The notes below the pieces were generated by a model. That model was not told the DNA's origin, did not search any database, and saw nothing but the letters and a program-made list of their open reading frames with translations. A stretch of DNA of 64,000 nucleotides from Spinacia oleracea (Eukaryota > Streptophyta > Magnoliopsida > Caryophyllales > Amaranthaceae): contig NC_079491.1 in assembly GCF_020520425.1 (NCBI RefSeq), positions 5,877,143 to 5,941,142 on the forward strand, given 5' to 3'. Of the stretch, positions 1 through 11,506 are shown one piece after another. A program made the position numbers and the translations under genes. Numbering within the stretch: position 1 is the first letter of the stretch; every line of letters starts with the position of its first letter.

Positions 1-1574
1 AAACTTCAATCAATTGGCTTGCTTTCAGAGTTCAGTGACATGGATGGTGTTGGTGTTGATAATTAGTACAATTAATTTAATAACTTATTTTAAAATTTTG
101 AAACATAAACAATTTTTATTCCTTTTTATTTGGTGTTTGAATATTTTTTTCTTCCTTTGTCACTCTTGGTTAGTCCCACTTTGGTCTCCAGTTTCATGGC
201 ATAGTATATCTTGCGAAATCATTGACCTATTTGTTTAATGCTTCCATTGAATTGTTGTTACTTTTGCTTTGCATTTTGTAGAAACCCCAAAAAATCATCT
301 ATATGCCACAAGTATCTAACTGCATTCACGATATCTTTAAAAAGATGTTTCTCTAAATTTTGTTGACTTTGTAATAGGTATTCTGATACATGATCTAAGA
401 AAACTATTAGTGTGCATTTCATTTAGCCATCCATGGTCATTAAAGAGTTTCTTTACAGGTTTGTCTACTTTAGAGTTATTGAAGAATGTCCTTATCTGGC
501 TATAACAGTGCAGGGCATCCAAACAGTCATCCATGGACATGCAGAGTATGTGGATTACTGAAATATTTTAGTTGGCAGATAAAGAAAATCTATTGCGTCT
601 TATTTCTTTTGTTATTTTATCGTGTGGATGTTTTTTTTAAGTTGACTAATGGTTATATACATGTATGATTTTTATCCATGAAATTAATTTGTTATTAAAA
701 AAATAAAAGCTGACTAGCAGCGGTTCAAACTTTCCATTTCAAATGGCATGTGATAATGTTTGTAAGTTTGTAACAAACAATTGACTTCACTTTTTCAAAT
801 ACCATCTTGTTCTAATCAAGTTTAAACATTTAGTTTCACACAAAAATAATGTAAAAAATAATAAAAAATTTACAAACGTACATCGCACGGGCACTAACCT
901 AGTGAAACTATGAAAGACAACTCCGCCGCAAAAGACAAAGTGTGAAGAGGACTACTTCAGTGAATCATCTACGAATCCCTATCATGTTATCCACTAAAAA
1001 TTTATAAGCTGAAGTGTTGAACACAGGCTAAGGCTTCTTAAAGTTCTGAAGAATAAGATACAGCTATAGAACAGGTGAGAAGAGTGTATACGTTGGCACT
1101 CTATAGCAAGAGACTAAAGCAGTGCTACCTAATTCCCTAATCACCCTACAAACTGCGAACCGTAAAAGCCAAATATAACATAAGAATGGTATGTTTATGG
1201 TCTGATTTAACAAACTAGGTGGCGAATTGCTAACCCGTACCCAGTCACATTCTAGCGAATCAAGTAATTGTGGATTTTAAAGTCATCAAACCCTTAAAAC
1301 TTGTAAAGTAATTCAACGCTCTATAGCTAATTCATGTATTCCACAATATCCCAACAAAGATAGTCATTTCCAAAGAACGGGCAGAAATAGTGAGATTACT
1401 CAACTCTCATACCCTAAAACTAAAATTGTTAGCTTCCATATCAACAAAGCATTAAACTTTAAACCCTTTCAATGGTAGATAATCTCCACAAAATTACACC
1501 CCCAACAAAACAAAACAAACATTCGAAATAAATTTAACAAATTCAATAAGCAAATGAGAACACATTATTATTAC
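1..1574 (-). other. Presumed intron of EIF1AD-like gene, left part
   Basis: The exon at 1575-1688 ends with a clear GTAA donor, so this stretch should be intron read leftwards. I looked on the minus strand for the next OB-fold exon (the family block with Lys-Ser-Met-Trp) and did not see it, so the remaining exons probably lie beyond the window. The stretch is AT-rich and holds a Helitron-like 3' end near 902. The short open frames at 14-238, 337-540 and 486-668 resemble nothing I know. Confidence 0.4.
675..902 (+). mobile_element. Helitron-like element, 3' end recognisable
   Basis: An imperfect GC-rich hairpin (CGTACATCGCACGGG) at about 877-891 is followed by CTAG at 899-902 and then T. This is the hairpin plus CTRR-T ending of plant Helitrons. 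The 5' end is uncertain: a TC preceded by A at 675-676, followed by a run like other Helitron starts, is my best guess. No coding capacity is seen. It would lie inside the EIF1AD-like intron. Confidence 0.4.
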
Positions 1575-1688
1575 CTCAATAAGATTAGAACCTCGAAGCG
1601 ACACGACTTGCATAATACTTTGACCTAATTGGAGAGTTAAGCCGTCATCTTCCACTTCCCTCTTCAAATTCTTTCTCCCTCCGCCCAT
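1575..1688 (-). CDS. EIF1AD-like OB-fold RNA-binding protein, first coding exon (partial)
   Basis: The ATG at 1686-1688 opens 38 codons that match, from memory, the conserved start of plant EIF1AD-type proteins: a Gly/Arg/Lys-rich head, then LTLQ-GQSIMQVV-LRGSNLIE, the first strands of an S1-like OB fold related to eIF1A. The exon ends at 1575 with a GTAA donor, in phase 0. Such proteins are nuclear or ribosome-associated RNA binders; the exact role in plants is not settled. Upstream on the minus strand a GTAAAT donor near 1865 and an AG near 1730 suggest an intron in the 5' leader. The remaining roughly 100-150 residues expected for the family are not visible leftwards, so the gene either continues past the window edge or is cut off. 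The family call is fairly safe because several adjoining residues match; completeness is unknown. Confidence 0.72.
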
Positions 1689-2148
1689 ATTATCCCTCAC
1701 AATCTCTCCGAACACCACCGTTCCACCAAACCTACTGGCGGGAGCAATGGAAACATAATCAATGGATATTGAAAACATGTGAAATTCAATTAAATTAATT
1801 GTTCAAACTCGAAAAAATTGTCGACTTGGAAACAACCGGGGAAGTGGAGGAGAGAGGAATATTTACCGGAAAGTTGAGGTTTTCTGTTGGTATGTTCAAT
1901 GAAATTAATCGCCGGCGATTTCTTCGTTGATTGGGGAGAGTGAGGACTGACGAGCAAACGACGGCAGACTACTGAAGCGGGCGAAATACTCCCATTGTTT
2001 TTTTTTTCAACTAATTAAAAAAGAGAAACAAAAATAAATAAATAGAATTTTTATTTTTTAATAAAATCTACGTCGTATATAAAAAGTTGGAGTTTTTGTC
2101 GTTTAATCCCTTACAAAAGTCGATTTTGTAATTTAACACAGTCCTTAA
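1689..2148 (-). promoter_or_regulatory. 5' leader and promoter region of EIF1AD-like gene
   Basis: This lies directly upstream of the ATG on the minus strand. The part up to about 1985 is GC-richer, with CT/GA-rich stretches typical of a plant leader, and has a candidate leader donor at about 1866. Beyond 1990 it turns AT-rich. No clear TATA box was picked. A MITE begins at 2149. Confidence 0.35.
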
Positions 2149-2471
2149 GAGCATCTACAATGGTAAGCTAATTTCTAAATTAGCTTGTCATGCCACTTAA
2201 TATTTTAAGCTATTTTCCTTCCTAGCTAGTTAGTACCCTAGTAGTTAGCTACTAGCTTGATATTTAATATAGTCATATTTGTCAATCAATATTTTAATTT
2301 AATTTAATTTAATATTATTTCATTGGCCAAGTTTTTTCAAGCAAATTAGCTTAAATAAGTTAATTTGCTTGGCCAAGCTAATTTATTATTTTAACTCCAA
2401 TGGTCAAGCTATTAGCTTGGAATTTATAAAAATTGCAAAGAAATCTCTAGCTACAACCATTGGAGATGCTC
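2149..2471. mobile_element. MITE, Tourist/PIF-Harbinger-like
   Basis: Inverted ends GAGCATCTACAATGG and CCATTGGAGATGCTC bound a 323-bp AT-rich body, flanked by TAA on both sides (2146-2148 and 2472-2474). A 3-bp TAA duplication is the PIF/Harbinger mark. The inner part has further complementary pieces built around TTAGCT, so it would fold into a hairpin. It has no coding capacity and sits upstream of the EIF1AD-like promoter. Confidence 0.7.
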
Positions 2472-2766
2472 TAATTCTTTAAAAAATAAAAAAAATAAAA
2501 ATTGACACCCCTTAAAGTTTTCCGTTACGAAAAAACGTTGGTGGGCCCCTAGTCAATGGCTACTTATGTTACCTCTTCTATCTCTTTGATCTTATCATCC
2601 TCCACCATTAATTCCACTCTTGCCTAGTTCTAAATTTTCTGAACATGTTCCAATTGAATCTAGGTTCGATTCCAATAAATGTGACGAAGTGTCTAGTCTC
2701 GATCATTTCTAGGTATAAAAAAATAGTAGTGTGCAAAAGGGATATATTAAATATTTGGTGGATTCA

Positions 2767-3042
2767 TTATATTCCTAAAACGGGAAAGTAAACGGTGTTT
2801 CGGGGACAAATGAAAAAAATAGTGTAACCGTATTTTGGGTCATAAGAAATATAACGTCGTTTATTTTTTACAACGATAAGAAACAGTTCATTACTAAGCA
2901 CAAAAGTGAATATATAAAGAGGATAATTATGGTCATGGGTAACCAACCATGAAATTTGTAGTACGGTTTGCATTAAATCGTCAGAACTTTTGGATTGATA
3001 GATGTCACTCCAGAAGGATCCTCCTCCATAAAAGTAGCGCAA
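2767..3042 (-). pseudogene. Open frame, faintly like the tail of an F-box-associated protein
   Basis: This is an open run of 91 codons containing RRYISYDPKYG and an aromatic/hydrophobic pattern that recalls the C-terminal part of plant F-box-associated domains. There is no F-box, no supporting exon nearby and no clear start context. It may be a relic, or a chance open frame in AT-rich DNA. The call is weak. Confidence 0.18.
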
Positions 3043-3473
3043 AGAACCTTAAGAATAACTTTGAAAATAATCAAATATTGAGTCGATCCGAACGTAATTA
3101 ACTCGTCAATCCATAAATGGAAATTATAGCCTCATATCCGGTATAGAGCACTACCGCATGTCTTATGGTCCAACATAGAACCACATTAGGTACCAATATG
3201 TCTTTTATTTACACCAATAAGAACTATGAATGTATTAATACCAATTACGGTACTACATTGTACTAAAAAATATTGTACAATGTGTTTTTTTAATGTGAAA
3301 TTACTTTAGTGCCCCAGGTATTGGTCTTGGAGGCCAATCACGAGTAATGGTTTATCAACCCCCTCCGTAAGACATTATGGAGATGCACATCATGAACTAA
3401 ATGGGTTCCAATCGAGTATAGGTCCGATTTCGATAAATCCAAAAGTTCATTTCCTGATTTTGGGACTTACGCC

Positions 3474-3925
3474 CTGTTCTTTTGAACTTAATTTCAATTT
3501 CATTCAGTTCAATTCAATTCAATTGAGCTCTATTTTCTTCAATTAACTTCAACTCTATTCAGTTCAGTTCAATTTAGCTCCATTCATCAGTTCCATTCAG
3601 TTAAGTTCAAAAGAACGATATTATGTTCATGTTCGTCTTTAATGATCTTATTTATTATCATCTGTATTGTTACAATGTTAAATATTATTGTAATGTTCAT
3701 CTTAATTTATTTATTTATTTATTATTATTGTTGTCGTCACTATTACCATTACTATTACTATTGGCATTGTTATATTATTATTTATCATTTATTATTATAT
3801 TTTGTTTATTATTGTATTATATTTACTCGTACTATTTTATTTTTTATTCAGCTTCATTCAGTTCAGTTCAGCTCTATTCAATTCAGTTCAGTTTAGTTAA
3901 ATTCAACTTCACTCAGGGCCCAAAA
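3474..3925. repeat. Degenerate TTCAG-rich repeat element
   Basis: Blocks of TTCAG/TTCAAT pentamers at about 3485-3605 and 3850-3915 flank an AT-rich core. It opens with CCCTGTTCTTTTG. A similar opening (CCTTGTTCTTTTTGG) starts the TTCAG block in the last FRO8 intron, so both look like members of one non-coding family. The open frames at 3623-3949 are low-complexity products of this DNA, not genes. Confidence 0.5.
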
Positions 3926-4066
3926 AAAGGGGAAAGTATATGTCAATAACTGTGATTTGTGAATAGTGCAAACAACATGAAATTTTTGTAATTAAGTTGT
4001 TGGAAAAAAGAAAAAAAGGTGAAAATAAAAGAACCTAAAAAAGTGAATTAAATGTATTAAAATTTA

Positions 4067-5848
4067 CGGATTTTTCATGAAATACCCCCGAATTATGGCG
4101 TAATTCACCAAATGCCCCTCGACTTTCAGAAATTCACCAAATGCCCCTCACAAATGACTTAATACCCAAAATACCCTTACTAATGACGCGCCGTTAGTCC
4201 TCCGTTAGCCTAATTTTTAAATTCACCAAATACCCCTATTTTATAACTTATTTCATATAATACCCCTATTCTGAAACTTAATTCACCAAATACACATAAC
4301 TTAAAATTACCCATTTTGATGCTCAGCGACTAGTTTTTATGTTTGAAAATTAGCCGTTGCTTATTGTTTGCTTATAAAAACCCCTTTTCTGACTATTTAT
4401 TGTAGTTTTTCTATTGTTTTGTTAATTTCATATCATTTTTGTCATGAGTTTTCTTTCAAAATCATCATCCACACCCATGAATCCACATATGTAAGAGTCC
4501 CAAACAATTTCTAATATTATGGGAGGAAATTTCCATCTGAGGCTCCGATACAACACTCAGTAAGTTTCAATTATGATCCAATAAGTTCAGGCCTCATCCA
4601 GTAAAGACAATGCACTTTAGCTGAGCAAAAGGCCAAAAAACCCCATTTTCAAAGGGATCTTATGTAAGTGAAGCTGAAGTAATTCAATCTAAAGCTAACA
4701 CCTTAATTTTCTTATTGTCCGAATGGTAAAGAAACTAAGAAATCAAGTTCAATAACACATATATTTTTATCACAACCTCGATTTCAACTTGGATTCATGA
4801 TGTGAAAATCTTGAGTTTGGAGGCAAATCTTTGTGCCAAGATTCATGTTTTTTCACTGGTTCATGAGCTTTGGAACATACCTTAGTTTCATTTTTTTTTC
4901 TTGTTCCCTCAAATCCAAAAATAGACATTTGTCCATAAATCTGACCATGTCAATAGGACCTAGCTCAAAAGAAAAGTGGGAAAACCTTTATGCCTCGACT
5001 GTAAGGTTGAGAGAAAGTTAGGAGATTGAAGAAAGATGTTTGGAGGCAGTAGAGACAGGAGACAAAAGGGAGTTAACGTTAAATATGTGGCATGGAAGCA
5101 ATAGAAGCCGAGGTAGCTGGAACATATGCGTTAGAATAAAATTAATAAGAGCTTTATTTTTAATCTGTTTGCATATGTTAAAGATATTTCCCATATTGAA
5201 AAAGGAATACCTTCCGATTGCATGGTAAATATAATTAATTGGTCACATAAAGAATAAGGTACAAAAGAAGTAGCTATTTTCTTGAAGAGTTGCGACGTTT
5301 TGAGGTGTTTTTAGGAGTGTTTTATGTTTTAGTGTTGTACCGGAGCTTCAGATTGAGTGTTGTATCAGATATTCGGATGTCAAATTTTCTCCCATGATAA
5401 CAAAATTTATTTGGGACTCTTACATATGTGGACTCATTGGGTGTGGATGATGATTTTGAAAGAAAACTCATGACAAAAATGATATGAAATTAACAAAATA
5501 ATAGGAAAACTACAATAAACCGTCAGAAAAAGAGTATTTATAAGCAAACAATAAGCAACGGCTAATTTTCAAACACAAAAACTAGCCGTTGAGCATCAAA
5601 ATGAGTAATTTTAAGTTATTGGTATTTGGTGAATTAAGTTTCTGAATAAGGGTATTTGGTGAAATAAGTATTAAAATAGGGGTATTTGGTGAATTTGAAA
5701 ATTAGGTTAACGGAGGACTAACGGCGCATCATTAGTAAGGGTATTTTGGGTATTAAGTCATTTGTGAGGGGCATTTGGTGAATTTCTGAAAGTCGAGGGG
5801 CATTTGGTGAATTACGCCAAAATTCGGGGGTATTTCATGAAAAATCCG
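4067..5848. mobile_element. Mutator-like element (MULE) with very long terminal inverted repeats
   Basis: The left arm (about 4067-4505) and right arm (about 5405-5848) are inverted copies of each other over more than 400 bp, starting CGGATTTTTCATG. The 9-bp sequence TAAAATTTA lies directly outside both ends (4058-4066 and 5849-5857), the size expected of a MULE target duplication. The arms carry repeated blocks of the type CACCAAATACCCC. The inner roughly 900 bp has two short open runs in one frame (4833-5021 and 5040-5228) separated by one stop. I do not recognise them: they are not a transposase and could be captured host sequence. The right end lies 256 bp before the start codon of the next gene. 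Confidence 0.85.
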
Positions 5849-6104
5849 TAAAATTTAAGGTTAACAGAATAAAATTTAAAATTAACTGAATAAAATGTGA
5901 AATTAATGAATAAAAATAAAATTTAAATATATATTTTAAAGTCTATTTATTTATAATTTTCCATATTTGGAATAACCGACCCACTAAAAAAAAGTTCAGA
6001 ATAACAGTGCTTTAACCAGCCTACAAGGTGATTTCACGAATTCTCGCCGAGTAAAGTACGCTACACGTCTACACACAAGGTTTAACGAGGAAGAGCAGGA
6101 GAAA

Positions 6105-8584
6105 ATGCTGCAGTTTCCGGCGTTCATGACGCAGTTTCCGTCGTCGGAGCGGATGATTCCGGCGTCTCTTCTACTACAACACCAGTTAGCTAACGCCCAA
6201 AACGACGACGAACTTTTAGCCTTGGAAGAATCCGAATTCCTAGACAAGGTCCTTACATCTCTTTCCCCTTCAATTATTCTTTAATTTTGTTCGCAATTTC
6301 AGCAATTTAGCTTCAATTTGATTGCTCTAACTTCAAATCGACACCTTGTTATTATGCCCGATTTCACCAACTCCTTTATCACAATTCGTGTTTTCGGTGA
6401 TACATTTCGCCTGATTTAATTTTGATTACATCTGTCATGAACCCTAGGAGTTAAATCATTGTTCACTAATCACTAGTATCATTACATTACACATTTGCTT
6501 ACGTTTGTACCTTATTCGGCTGATGTATCAAAAAAATATATTGATAATTAGGGTTTTTGCTAGAAGAAATTCAAAGTATGTGGATTTTTCCAAGGCAGTG
6601 TGTATAATTGCCAATCAAGCAAAACATTGACGAGCAATAGTTCCATCCAACTACAATCGTGTTGGTAACATCAGATATTTTCTTGGTGAAAACATTTTGG
6701 AGATTGGTAAAGTTGTGGGATTTTAAGGATTTGAGGTTTCTGTGAATTTGTAGTCCACTTTTAGAAGCTTCATGTTGTTCGCGATTGAATTGATACTTTT
6801 GCTGAATAGTTTTGAATTTTGATTGACACATAATCACAAGAGGCATGGTTTTAACAACATTTTGATTAGGCACTTTGTGGTCTTGGCTGGAAGTAACTAT
6901 CTATAATTTATCAATATTATGTGGCAGTAGATTAAGAGAGACCAATTCACTGTACTTGAATGAAAATGTAGACCTACTTTTATGTACTATGTACTAAAGA
7001 AGTTATAGTTCGAGCTGGAAGACGATTAGAGTTGATGTGACTCATGTAAATTTTATTGTGTTACCAATCTTATGGATCACATTGGTTTTAAACTTCGGAT
7101 CATACTTATGCAACTTGATTTTCTTTCTTCCCAATCAAACCCACCTATGCTGATGGAAGCTCTTATGGAAATTCCCCTTTGAGCTTGGATTTCTTGCAAA
7201 GACCTTGATTTGTAGTTGGCACCTACATTTTTGCAACTTGCACTTGCCCATCTTACACTGAATGATTAGAATTTGATGTGATGTAGTGTTGGGTCCTACA
7301 CGCAGGATATTTTGGTCTGAAAAATAGGATTGGTAAGGAGGTGGTTGAGAGTGTCTAGAGTACAGAAGAATATATGGATTACTTCATAATTCATTAGCAT
7401 TTAAGCCCAATCATGTAAAAAAGGATTGGTTTAATATGACTGGGTGATGACTGATGACTGGCATAACTGCACTCCTCATATTCTAGATTAGGCGCTAGCT
7501 TTACAACATAATGCCTATGAAAATTACCGAGGTTTTAAACTGGTAAAAATTTAGCTGTGTAAAGGAGGCTATAGAAAGCATTTGTGGCATAAGTTTTGAA
7601 CTATATGATCAGTAATTAGTGTACCTCTCCCTTTGTCTGAGACTCTGAAAGACAGAAGGCTGATAAACTCTATGCGGGGCTGGTACAGTATTTACTTTTT
7701 CCGGGTTTATTAATACCATAATTTGAGATTTATGTGAGCGTAACCACCAACCCACACAAACTAAACAAGGATAGAAGACAACTAATTTCAGACGAGGACC
7801 TACGACACCTTCTAGGAAAGGGTATACTGTATGCATTCTCTTGGTTAGATATTACTTGTACTCTGCAATCTGTATTACAAAACTAAGAGTTTGAAAATAT
7901 TAGCACTTCTTTGGAACAAGTGGCACATTGTTTGTCTCTCTCAGTTTAGATGCTTTTTATCTTGTGACCTGGAATGAATGGACAGCATAGTCTAGACAGG
8001 CCAGAACGTACTCGTTAATGTTTTCCATCATTTTTGAATGACTATCACAGATTTGACATAAAAAAGCCTCTTATGTAATTGTACAAGATGGGAGGGAGAA
8101 TGTAATGCAAGCTACAGTATTATTTAAAGAACAGCAGACAAGCACTTCAGGGCATCGAAATAGAAACGGAGGGCATTTATTTTGTGATGGATGAACTTCT
8201 CTGTCTGTTCTGTCAAAGCTTAAGATTCAGCTCTAATTCTGAGAATTTTGGTTAGGATGATGTTATTAAGAAAAGGAATAATTGGATGTGATTTTGCTTG
8301 CTTTATAATATGGTTTAAAAGGTCAAGCTTTCCTTTATGTTTTCTGATGCAACCAAACAGGTTAGGAAATGTGGAAAAAGTTTAGCAGCTGAATATAAAT
8401 GGTTTCCATTTACTTCCTTTTTTCGCAGTGTAACGAAATAAAAAAGTTAAATAGCAGCGTAGTTGTGATCGGGAAAACAAAGCTGGATAATGATAAAGAA
8501 GAAATTGACAATGATGCAGAAGACGACGATGATGCGGACAATGCTGAAGAATCAGAAGGTGAATTCGAACAGGAAACTGCTTAG
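6105..8584 (+). CDS. Small conserved-looking plant protein with acidic tail, two exons
   Basis: Exon 1 runs 6105-6248 (48 codons) and exon 2 runs 8429-8584. Joining GACAAG to TGTAAC keeps frame and gives 99 residues. The N-terminal half begins MLQFPAFMTQFPSSER and is hydrophobic and proline-containing. The middle reads VVVIGKTKL. The last 30 residues are mostly Asp/Glu with a DNAEESEGEFEQET ending. I recall similar short plant proteins with the same head and acidic tail, but cannot name a function. There is no signal peptide or membrane segment. The donor is GTCCTT, which is weak; the acceptor TTTCGCAG is good. The same frame is open upstream to about 5985 but has no ATG before 6105, so 6105 is the best start. 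The 2.2-kb intron shows nothing recognisable. A MULE ends just upstream and may supply part of the promoter. Confidence 0.62.
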
Positions 8585-9079
8585 TATTCTGCCAGGACTT
8601 GAAGACGACTGCAGGTACTTCTTGCTCGATTTTCTAGTTTGGAGGAGCTTATTGCGGCTTAGTAAAGTGTTCATTCATCATTAATCTTGTATAGTATGAA
8701 TATCAAAGACCTTCTAAACAGCTTTCTTGATCAATCTGAAGTTTCTTGTCCCAAATTGAATGATTTACAGTTCTAGTCTCATGGTGTTTTTTCAGTGATA
8801 CTCATTTGACATTACATGTGGCCTTCAATCATGTGTTTCACCAACGCAAACGTTTATTGAGGTGGATTGCCGCCTTGTGACGTGGTTGAGCTAGTTGCTC
8901 TAAATATAGTGACTTCTTTACACCGAACTACCGGTGTTAGTTAAGATTTCATGAAAGATCTCACGAGCTACACCTTTGAGGTTTTTAATACTCCAACTTA
9001 ACTGAGAGCATTGTCAAAGTTAAGTAATACAATTATGTTGGTATTATACAAGTAAATATATGTGTGTGAATACCAACGA
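8585..9079 (+). other. 3' region of the 99-residue-protein gene and intergenic DNA
   Basis: The stretch to about 8780 is probably 3' UTR: it is T-rich and has AATAAA-like stretches only in weak form. Nothing else is recognisable. Confidence 0.3.
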
Positions 9080-9082
9080 GGC

Positions 9083-9195
9083 AACGATGTTTTGGCCTAG
9101 CGTTTAAGACTGATGCTGTATACGGTAGGTCATAGGTTCGATCTTCCTTCTCATTTGTAATCTATATTGCCTTTCTGGCTCATTCGCACCAAAAA
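9083..9195 (+). mobile_element. tRNA-derived SINE-like sequence
   Basis: A box A-like TGGCCTAGCGT and, about 40 bp on, a box B-like GGTTCGATC sit at the spacing of a tRNA-type RNA polymerase III promoter. They are followed by a pyrimidine-rich body and a short A-rich end. No target duplication was identified, so the ends are approximate. Confidence 0.4.
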
Positions 9196-10860
9196 GAAAG
9201 TACGTGAATAAAATGATTTTTGTCTTTATGGTAGTCAGTTTCGGTATGGGAGGAATACGGCCCTACGGGCTTTGTCGGGTTTGTCCATGACTCCATGGCA
9301 TGGTCATCAACTCATTGTAGCTAGCTTATCTATTGTTGCCTCTATACGATGCGTTTGTAGATAAAGCCACATAAGATACTCTGTGAGCAGATATTATTTG
9401 ATTCCGCGCCCTTCTCTTGACTCTAAAGTCTTGACCTCCTCATACGCGGGAGCCGACGTGAATCTAAAGATTACAAAATATTCTCACCTTATACTATTCC
9501 AACACATTTTCTAACATTATTCTTTTCCAAATTCTTCAACCACCTTAACGAATATTATAATACTTTTCAGTCTAGTCGTCTGTACAAGGTTTACTCTATC
9601 ACTGTTTTCACATATCCGGTGACTTTTATTGTTCACATAGTAACTACTCCGTATAATAAATTAACACATCAATTTTCTTAGACATAGTAACTATTTTTTG
9701 AATTAAAGTAATCCTATATTTTTAAAATCATATTATTCAAGCACAACATGTACTAACGACATCCATTTGATACATAATAATTTTAATAAGCACGTCAAAA
9801 TAAATTGGAATGGAATATTTTTGTTTGATTGAGTATAGGAAGTTAGAATTCTCATGAGAAATTTTACTTACCTAGGTAAGCAACTTTTCCATTTTGGAGG
9901 GAAGTTTCACATCGAAGTTTACTTCCTATGCTCATGTCAACCAAACAACTAATTCGCTCTTCACTTCCTAGGAAATAAATGAGACTTCTCGTGTATTAAA
10001 ATATCAACCAAATTAGTCTCTAGTGTCTTTACAGATTGATCCATTTTTATTTTTGCTTTATAAAAGTTACATCAAGTGATTTGCGTATTAGTATGTGAAA
10101 TTCTTCACTGTAAATAGGTGAAGAAAGTTTATGTAAATTGGAATTTAAATAAATAGAAAATGGAGCAATCTTTTAAAAACGAATGGAGTGTTCCATATGG
10201 TTGACAATGGATACTAATGTAATCTCTCTCTGCCTCTAACAATAGCCAGAAAGCCATGGTCCCATATTTGTTAGCCCCCTTTCAATCTTATCTTATACAC
10301 AATTCAACTCAATCGTATGAAATGGGTCCCACATTATGGTTGACACGTCCACATTGAGGCCGCATAAACTAACCTTTTCCCAAAACTGTTCAAGTATTCC
10401 CTTAATTTTATTGCCAAGGGACCCAAACTTAACGTCACAAGTGCGGATCATATCCTTATCTCCATCATTGAAGGCCCACCAAAGCCCAGGCCCATTTCCA
10501 CTTGCCATCTTCTTTGTTTTATTTTGCTTTTTCTTTCATCACTATTTCGTCATTTGTTTTTTCATTATTCCTAGGAATAGGAATAATAAATAATTTGTCC
10601 ATTTGTTGATTAGTTTAGAAACGTCATTATCACTTTGCGTAAGTTTCGGGGTTTAGTCATAATTCATTAAGTGTAGTCCAACAATATTTCAGCTGTATAG
10701 AAATAGAATCATTACAATGTCTTCTGCCCTTTTTGACCTGCAATAATCAAGGAAATAACAAAGAAATTAGTAATGCACCTTCATATGAATGATCAAATAC
10801 AGAATCGACTATTTTAGAATAAATTCATAACAAATGATCAACCAAACCATGTAGTAACCC
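9196..10860. other. Intergenic, no gene supported
   Basis: AT-rich DNA. The overlapping open frames at 10293-10593 on both strands have no recognisable domain and no splice partners. Short inverted stretches around 9840-9980 hint at an old MITE, but I could not set ends. Confidence 0.3.
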
Positions 10861-10869
10861 AAACAGGAC

Positions 10870-11095
10870 ATACACAAAACACACATACACATACACATAC
10901 ACATACACATATGAAGTACACTACACGGACACAATACACTACGCTACACACAATACACATACACACATAATACGTATACTACATACATATACATAATATA
11001 TATACGGAGTACTATACAATAAGGCCAAAATATTTATTTTAAAATAAAAAAAAACACTCACACACACAACAACACAAGACACAACACACACAGGG
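10870..11095. repeat. CA-rich simple repeat region
   Basis: There are four to five perfect units of ACACAT at about 10882-10912, then degenerate ACACTAC and ACACAC tracts to about 11095. This is ordinary microsatellite DNA downstream of the PB1 gene. Confidence 0.75.
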
Positions 11096-11506
11096 CATAC
11101 GTGGTAGTTTTAATTACGGAGTAGTGGAATTTGCGATTAAATCGCTTAACCACACAAAAGAAGAAAAAAAACGAAAACCCTAAATTGGCTAAAATTGAGG
11201 GGTCCAAATTCCAAAAAATCCAAGGCCAAAAAAAATAGGCATTAGAATCTGAGAATCACCGGAAAAATATAGGGATTGAGCAATCGAATTTCAACAACTC
11301 CGGATTCTCAGTAGTATACACAGAACTTGCTGCTACTATATTTTACAGAACTAATTACATTGACCCCATACAAAAACTATAAAGGCCGATTAATATATTT
11401 TTTTTAACGTTTGATCATATTGCCAAAAAAATTTACTCTGTATATATTGTTTAATTACTTCAGAAATTTAAGGGAGGAAAATAATATTGTTTTATTGAAA
11501 AATAAT

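Noticed and set aside
3623-3949. Two overlapping open frames of 84-108 codons rich in Tyr, Leu and Ile
   Set aside because: They are read-through of AT-rich and TTCAG repeat DNA with no domain, intron structure or start context.
5996-6247. Minus-strand 83-codon frame over exon 1 of the small gene
   Set aside because: It is the antisense shadow of the plus-strand exon, whose splice partner at 8429 keeps frame.
10293-10593. Overlapping 71- and 85-codon frames on opposite strands
   Set aside because: No family resemblance, no splice partners, and mutual antisense overlap makes chance the simplest explanation.
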